Below, one piece after another: positions 57,403 to 64,000 of a stretch of DNA of 64,000 nucleotides (the first letter of the stretch is position 1; the number at the start of each line of letters is the position of its first letter). The notes under the pieces are model-generated. The model was not told the origin of the DNA, searched no databases, and saw nothing but the letters and a program-made list of their open reading frames with translations. The stretch spans positions 54,959,797 to 55,023,796 of the forward strand of contig OW028574.1 in the NCBI GenBank assembly GCA_932294295.1. Direction: 5' to 3'. Origin of the DNA: Alitta virens. Its lineage: Eukaryota > Annelida > Polychaeta > Phyllodocida > Nereididae. The position numbers were made by a program, and so were the translations under genes.

Positions 57403-59984
57403 ATGAAAGTCATCATTTGTCTCTGCATGCTGGCTGTAGTGGTCATAGCGCGGGTAATTATATTTCTCAATGAGTTAAAATTTTTATTATCAAATTTTGA
57501 ACATTGATAAAACTCATTCCGTAATGTTGCTGTTTTGTAGCTAAATCAAAATGATGACAGCTATGATGGGCAGCCTGATGTGAAACTAGCAGAACTTCAA
57601 AAACCAGTTCATCTCAATGCAAAAATACAGTCACCAAAAGGAGAAATGATCATGAAAGAAAACCAAGAATATGCTGTATTGGTAAGTGATGATCTGATCC
57701 CAGATGACATGCAAGGTTAGTCTGACATTGGCCTGACGTCGCTCCAATGTGGTGAATGTTGGGCTGATATCAGGCTGATGTGACATGTTATATGGGTGTC
57801 CACAGACCATACCTAATACACTGTTGTTTTTCTATATTTCTTGAAATTTTCCGAACGAATTTAATACATGAAGCTGAACCCAGCAGCTCAAAAAATTGAG
57901 GAAACGTGGACATGGGCTGTAGGCTTCTTCTCAGGTACAAAGCTTCGCACCTAACAGCATTTTGTTTCATATAGGACGGGGTACACACACGAATCAAAAG
58001 AGCAAATGTGGAGTGCAGGATAGTCAGGCGTGGTGGAAGGAGAAGACGAATCTGTCGAAGGATAGGCGTAACGCGAGTAAGCATTTAAGTTCAATTTTTC
58101 AAGTTTATTTATTTATAAACATTATCTGGTTATACCCTTTACTTCATCTATTGAACAGCATTCAGTGCTGGATACTGCTTGTTATAAATCAATACTAATC
58201 ATGAGTTATTAAGTTCTATTTATTGATAACGTTTTCTTGGCCAATTTCAGGCCAAACAATAAATTGAAAATATCCCTTAAAGTCAGTAATCCAGTCCATG
58301 CCCATAATTGATGCAAGGTGAAGGACATATATATCTCCATGTGGTCATTAACTGCATTTCTGAGGGCTTATTTTATGACAATAAGCAATATTATCAAGAA
58401 GGTTTTGCTGTTTTGCAAGTTCATGGGACTAACTCATCTAAAAAATAGATTTAAATTACCACTACTGATAGAAATGACTAATTAGCCATACACAATGTAA
58501 ATCAGATGGAATGTACTTTTTATATGGGGTGGAAAAAAAACTTTATTATATCATATCATTATTGCCTTGATAGATTTCTTAATTACTTTTTTTTAATGAT
58601 TGTCAGAACATATACGTCCCCCTAATTGTACACATTCAGGTCCTGTTTCTAAGCCTGGTTATCTGTGGTGTAATAAATCAAAAATTTACAAGTCAAGCAT
58701 CTCTAAATTTTCAGAACAGAATTTTTTATCTTTTTGCATTTTAGTGAAACTCATTGACTTCGAAACTATCTCAGACTTGAAAGCTTAACTCCAGATGATA
58801 TCATGTGAATCCAGGAATCTCATTGGTTGAGGGACTGCCTTGGCCAATGGGAGTTCTGGTTTGCATGACATCATCTGGAGCTTAGCTTTCAAGTCTCTGA
58901 GCTCGGTTTCCAACTCAATCAATTTCGCTGTAAAATGAAGGTACACCATGTATACTGCTCAATTTTTTTTTTAACACCAGAGTTTTTTCAGGAGCATTTT
59001 GTGTTCATTATATTAATTCCTTGAGTCTTCACTGATGCATATTTGAAGTATGCAGAAATTAAGTAAAGTATCCCTCTGATTTTTCCAAAATGCACAGAAT
59101 ACACAGGGGTGTAGCCTGCAGCCCAGGGCTCTGTAATCTGTCTCTGATGCTACCCAGATAGCATTCTAAATCAGAGTGAGGTCGGTGCGATGTTGGTGAT
59201 GTTGATACGATGTTGCACCTACAGCGGCTAACATAGAAACAATGCTGGTCCTATTTGGATTGCTATCTGGGTATATCCTCCTGTTGTTACCAATCTGTTT
59301 TGAAGGACAATGGATAGAACAGTTACTGTATCTTGGCAATGGAATGTTTAAGGAAATTTGTCATCATACACAACTAAAACCTCGAATTGCTGTCTATGAT
59401 GATAGTATATTATATTATTAGGTCAGGTTGCTGGCATTAAAAGTTTGAAACTAATTATAATTGACTAATCGGACTCCAAGGGATTTAGTAAGAAGAACAC
59501 GTGCAATTAGGATGGATCGTTTAGATAAAAATATTACATGCTGTGCATTTAATACAACATAATTACATAAATGTGCATATATTCATATATAGGTACGTAG
59601 AGTACATGTACCTTATTCCGTGATGGACCTATTTGGGTTGCCCTCAACCTCAATAAACAAGGGTGGCCAAGGTACACAAACAAAAAACAAACACATTGTT
59701 TTGATGTGTAGATAGGCAATAATAGTGAAAAATTTAATTTAGGCACTTTGTGGATTAAGGTGGCAGGTTTTCACGAATTTAGGCCTCACGTAATCAAGAA
59801 CACTGACTTTATAATTTATAGTAAATTTAAAACTTTTAACTAATGTTAGAATTTGTAGAGAGTCTGTTGCCTCAATGTATAAAGGGTGGTCTCTCGTCGC
59901 TGGGACTACTCTAATGATCATATTATTCTCTTTTTACAGCGGAAAAGACCAGAATCCTTCGAACTGGGCGAATCGGCGCAATAA
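57403..59984 (+). CDS. Gene C: secreted Arg-rich C-x12-C peptide precursor, complete
   Basis: Exons 57403-57453, 57541-57681, 57975-58076, 59940-59984 (coding), total 112 aa. Exon 1 is the signal MKVIICLCMLAVVVIAR. Exon 2 is a propeptide opening LNQNDDSYDGQPDVKLAELQ. Exon 3 begins DGVHTRIKR, a furin-type RIKR site, then ANVECRIVRRGGRRRRICRR and IGVTR. Exon 4 adds RKRPESFELGESAQ and TAA (59982-59984). The junction TR|RKR makes a second furin-like site, R-R-K-R. The likely mature peptide is the roughly 25-residue segment ANVEC...GVTR between the two sites, about +9, with one possible disulfide closing a hairpin around R-G-G-R. The acidic 11-residue end would be released. All coding introns are phase 0 and short at the 5' end (87 and 293 bases). 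The 3' UTR continues in an exon at 60625. Confidence 0.75.
57705..57796. repeat. Short 'ACATTGG/CCAATGT' repeat in gene C intron 2
   Basis: Diverged copy of the repeats at 25425-25512 and 25905-25985, sharing gctgatgtgacatgttat and internal ACATTGG...CCAATGT inversion. Confidence 0.5.
58762..58910. repeat. Diverged foldback element in gene C intron 3
   Basis: GAAACTATCTCAGACTTGAA and CATGTGAATCCAGGAATCTCATTGG are mirrored by CCAATGGGAGTTCTGG, CATGACATCATCTGG and TTCAAGTCTCTGAGCTCGGTTTC. Same design as the 3' UTR foldbacks of the A genes, with a long stem. Confidence 0.75.
59153..59271. mobile_element. MITE of the CCAGATAGCATTC family in gene C intron 3
   Basis: Starts CCCAGATAGCATTCTAAATC and ends ATTTGGATTGCTATCTGGG; the centre is the reverse of 12527-12622 (gtcggtgcgatgttgg, acatagaaacaatgctgg). 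Confidence 0.7.
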
Positions 59985-60624
59985 GGTAATACTAACATAA
60001 TGTCTTACTAATTTACTAAATCTAAGTACTTCTGAAAACTTCGGACACTTACTTGATTATATATGTGTGAGATCTTTCAGAAGTCTCAGTAATAGACACA
60101 CGGATATACAGTGTAATGCGAAATACAAACAATGTCTGGTAGAGATGCAGAGTCCGAGTGCCTGGTAAGAATCAAACTTGATTCCTTCAGTGGACCCAGA
60201 CAGCATGCAAGATCGGATCGACCCTGTAATCTTCCAAATGCAGCACCAGTCCTGTTCTTTGTTCCGATTTGTTTATGTGAATTATTATTATGATATTGAT
60301 ACTCTGGGGTAACGTGCTCACTCATGGCTCTGTTAATCAAAAATTGGTCGTAAAGCATCTGAGAGGCATCCGAGAGGCACGGATGTTTTAGCGCTAGCAG
60401 GAGCATTCTATGGATCGGCACGAGTATCCGTTCATTGCTCGGCGAGTGAATTACGTATGGCCAAGGATGACCAAGAGTAACCATTTTTTTTGGAATACTT
60501 CTCTCCCTCACCTCCTCAATCAACCCTCGTGTGCGGCAAGAACTTGCGTTAGAGGGCTGCACTTTTCATATACAATCCTATCAAAATTTTGTAACAGTGA
60601 TTTAGTTTTATTCATCTGTTTCAG

Positions 60625-60745
60625 GGTCTCTAATAGAAGTGCAGCCAACAACATAACAACAGAACCAATACAAGACTACATGCATATTACCAAAAACCAA
60701 AAAGATTGTGTATTTATTATTCAATAAATAAATTCTTAACCTATT
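60625..60745 (+). other. 3' UTR exon of gene C with poly(A) signal
   Basis: After tctgtttcag the sequence GGTCTCTAATAGAAGTGCAGCC is homologous to gene D exon 5 (GGTCTGTACTTGATCTTAGCC). It is joined from the donor at 59986, one base after the gene C stop. AATAAA is at 60723-60728, so the transcript should end at about 60745. In phase 1 it could still encode a short tail, but gene C stops before. Confidence 0.5.
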
Positions 60746-63700
60746 TACCTGAGTTATTATAACAGTTTATAGAGATGACTTCGAAGTTAACGTCCCTATG
60801 TTTCATTTGTAACAACAGAAGCCACAAAACTGAATATATGGCATAGTTTTGTACCCATGGTCTTTACAAAAACCCAACTTTAGACTCCCAAGATTGCAGA
60901 ACTCTTGATTTATCCAAAACACAATGTATGTAGTTCACAGTTTGGCTTTCAGGAGGGCAAAGGAACCTCCTTAGTCACATGTTTAATAAATTATTCAATT
61001 TCCTATTTGAGAAGTGTTTCAATATGATATGGCACAGGGGTCTGCTCTGTAAAATATTTCTCATAACCGATTTGCCGCTTCCCTGAAATCAGGGAGGGAA
61101 ATGCTTCTGCGCGTCATCTGCGCATGAAGTTGTGCGATTCCTACGCTTTCTTTTTAACATGGAGATACTTACTGTGAAACTGGTGCAAATGTTTTCTTTT
61201 GGCCAATACTATGTCAGCATAACGAAATTGCACAACTTTACTGTCGAATTTCACCAACTGCATCAGGACTATTTTCGTGAATGTCACTGAACAAGCATTG
61301 TAACGGCGTTGCGACGCTTATTCAACGATATTTTTTTTACCTTATCCCTTGATGCTTTGCGTGAGTTATAAGAAAGACCAGTGCAACACACCGGACAAGC
61401 TATATACCACAAAGAATAGTGGATAATAAGTGTGTAACAATACACCACCAGGTGGTGCATATGAATATTTGGTCAGCAGTGCCATCTGTTGGACTATAGC
61501 GACTTAATCACCTGTTATCATAGTAGTGATGGAATTCTTGTGTCAAAATGTGCAAATTCGTTTTTATGTTAATGAAGTTTTGAATGAGAAAACATCGCAG
61601 CAGTTTAGCCATGAGTAGCGAAAAGAATTTAAGCGTAGTAGCGGCACTACTTTGTGTGTAGACAACGCGTTGCAAAACGGTTATCAGAAATCTTTACGCA
61701 TGACCATCTCCAATTTTTTAAAATGGGCACAAATATTCAGGTACGTGGTGCAAAAAGTAGAAACCCATGCACATCTTTATAATTCATGATTAAAGTTCCG
61801 ATTTTTTGGTTAATATCACTCTCCTCAGCCCAGTATGAGTTGGCAATTAAGTAGGCAGCCGTATGTATATAGCAGCATGTGTTTGCTATTGATACCACAA
61901 CTTCAATATCTGGGTATTGCTATCTAATGTCTATATACCCAGCTCCAAGATTTTTATGCAACATATTCAAAACATAATAATAATACTTAGTTAGAAAACC
62001 AATTTGTGGTAGCTGTACAGTTAGCTATCTAGTAAGCACCAATGTTTGGTAACAATTAATAGCCAAGGGATTGGGCTACCTAATGAATAGAGTACCATCT
62101 TTGTACTACTATTCTATATACCCAGTGCCAAGATTTTTATGACATTTTCTTTGTAAAACAATACTAAGCCAAACTTATTTCTGGTAGCTGGATAATACTA
62201 TAAATTTGTTCGGCTAAGTATCTTTTTTCAAATTTTTTTTAGAAAATGTCACATAAAGATATGTGAGCTGGATTCATCGGTCCCGGGCAGAGACATGGTG
62301 GCAATGGTGACATTTTGAAGAACTTATCTATTTTTTTTTTTTTTTTAGACCAAATGGCGATCAATATGGCTCACTTTGGAAATTACCCATGTGATGAAAT
62401 GGGTATTAGGAGTCAGCAGAAGCCAGGTAGTGGGTAACACTTTTTTCAATATTCCCTAGATGTTATTGAGATAGCTTCTATCCAAAAGTGCCACCTGGTA
62501 GATATGTGAGAACTAGGTGTGGAATAGCGGACCTCTTTTGGCTAGTAGGCTAGAGAGTCTGAGTTTCTGAGAAGTGAGGCAGGGAGATAGTAATAGAGAG
62601 AGAGTGTACAGCTTGTTATCCGCTAGAGGGACTCATAGGCTCCGCAACCCTAGCTTTTTAGGAGGATGTGGGCACATCACGTGAAGAAGCTGTCTCAATG
62701 TGTTTTGGCTGGGACTATGCCATTCATTTATGAGACATGAGATTATGAACTATGATACTATGAGTATGGCTATCATGTCAGTCATCAACAAGAACAATGT
62801 AAGTATTAAATATGAATAACTGACTTATGGATTATGGATTGTGAAGATGATGTTCTCCGTAAGAAGGACTTTTTTACATTTCAACAATTCACACAAGGGA
62901 CTACATGCTTTCCTTGGTGATGTTCTTGGAGGGTCTATAGCAACTGTTTAGGTCAGCTCATTCCTTGAGAGTGCACGTTCCAGTACCTCTAGCCAAGCGA
63001 GTTTCAATGAGAAGAAGATATGACCTTTTGATAAGACAAGCAAGGTCATAGGAGACCAAACGTTATACCACGATAATATTTCAAGGATAAATAAAAAAAG
63101 CTAGATATTCAACATTTCACTTTAGGCCACGACAACACTTTTATCAGACTTATTGTGGCTCAAAACAACAAATTGCACCTAAGATTGTGGTTCTAGCTAA
63201 TATAGAACTCAATAAATGTCTAAAATTCCAATTCTGGTGGCCATTTTCTTAAAAAAATCTAAAAATATAATTTAGCAAGCAGCAGATTTTCACTATACAA
63301 CCATTACGTGCTGATTTCTACTCGACAACACACTATCGCTCTTTTGATGGCACCGAGCTTAGTCACTACATAGCAAGCATTATTTGTAAATATATAAATT
63401 GAAAAATAGTAGGTAAACGAGATATTTATTATACTATAGCTGTCATGTTTTGTTTTAATCAGTTGACATAATGTAATTAAAATGACAAAAAATCTAAGCT
63501 TGAAGTTCCAGGTGTACCATCAGAATTATGACTTGCAAAAAATACTTTTTAGTGGGGACTGCCTTTGGGTATTTTATGAATAATATATCTCATAATTTGT
63601 CCATAATTCTTATGGTTTTCCTGGCTGATAATAAACTAACATGCCAATCACATACTTCACATAATAAAATATTAAAACGTGAGTATTATTCTCAAACATG

Positions 63701-64000
63701 TATATAAAGATATACAGTTTATAGTAGCAACATAGCTGAACATATAAACACAGTATTGCTTAAGATGCAAAATGACATTTTAAGGTATGATTTCGTGAAT
63801 GTTTTAATTCCTAATGATGAGATATGTATTGTGACATTAAACACTTGCCCATCTGTATCCATACTGGGGATATATCCATAAACATCAAACATAAAACCAC
63901 ACATTAATACATGTACACTGTGCACATATCCTGGTACAAAAAGTTCAATGAAAATACTTCATCCAATCCATGTACACCACAGTCATATTGTTCTTATAGC
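60746..64000. other. Right-hand spacer, no gene seen
   Basis: AT-rich. A diverged direct repeat lies at about 61930-62035 and 62108-62190 (tatatacccag..ccaagatttttatg ... tttctggtagctg). A T-run is at about 62329-62346 and a GA-rich run at about 62592-62602. The only open frame of note, 63719-63925 minus, has no recognisable features. Confidence 0.5.

Noticed and set aside
60086..60562. 158-codon minus-strand frame, the longest in the window
   Set aside because: It lies in the last intron of gene C, shows no recognisable domain, signal or splice support, and has no matching frame in the related stretch near 19.83 kb.

Overview
The window is an AT-rich, intron-rich, repeat-laden piece of an invertebrate animal nuclear genome. 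It has spliced genes with GT/AG introns, TATA boxes, AATAAA signals, SINEs with pol III boxes, LINE fragments, many foldback MITEs and a decayed Polinton/Maverick. The phylum cannot be fixed from sequence alone. A marine invertebrate, possibly an echinoderm or hemichordate, is my guess and no more. Nothing here is bacterial, and most of the longer open frames are repeat noise.

The central feature is a tandem cluster of small secreted, highly cationic peptide genes, called A0, A1, D, B, A2, A3 and C from left to right; all are on the + strand. The best members share one architecture. Exon 1 encodes a 17-residue signal peptide (MKVI.CL.ML...IAR). Exon 2 encodes an acidic 47-residue propeptide. 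Exon 3 encodes 32 to 34 residues with an IKR processing site followed by an Arg-rich hairpin-like core of invariant C-x12-C spacing. One or two short C-terminal exons follow. The junctions between exons 1, 2, 3 and 4 in A1, A3 and C are all phase 0. This is the layout of a beta-hairpin antimicrobial peptide precursor. I do not recognise it as a named family, and no BRICHOS domain is visible.

Layout. 1-2.2 kb: end of a Polinton remnant carrying a DNA polymerase B fragment, then the last exon and 3' UTR of gene A0. 5.7-13.5 kb: gene A1. 13.5-20.7 kb: dead duplicate blocks, a SINE, and leftovers of intron 1 and intron 3. 21.9-24.4 kb: a foldback, a minisatellite and a LINE reverse-transcriptase relic. 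24.9-26.9 kb: gene D (exons 3-5, no visible exons 1-2). 29.8-31.3 kb: divergent gene B. 34.8-37.6 kb: gene A2 exons 1-3. 38-48.4 kb: a roughly 10 kb insertion dominated by the Polinton remnant (integrase with chromodomain, structural genes, DNA polymerase) plus nested repeats and a PC4-like minus-strand ORF. 48.5 kb: the A2 last exon. 49.3-56.1 kb: gene A3. 57.3-60.7 kb: gene C, the cleanest complete gene. 60.8-64 kb: no gene seen.

The block 1-2186 recurs almost unchanged at 46906-49114, and A1 and A3 with their introns are near copies. So a unit of about 12 kb (Polinton end, last exon of one gene, next gene) was duplicated recently, and the second copy then lost about 3.4 kb upstream of A3. 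The cluster therefore seems to grow by tandem duplication while the cationic core diversifies inside a fixed cysteine frame.
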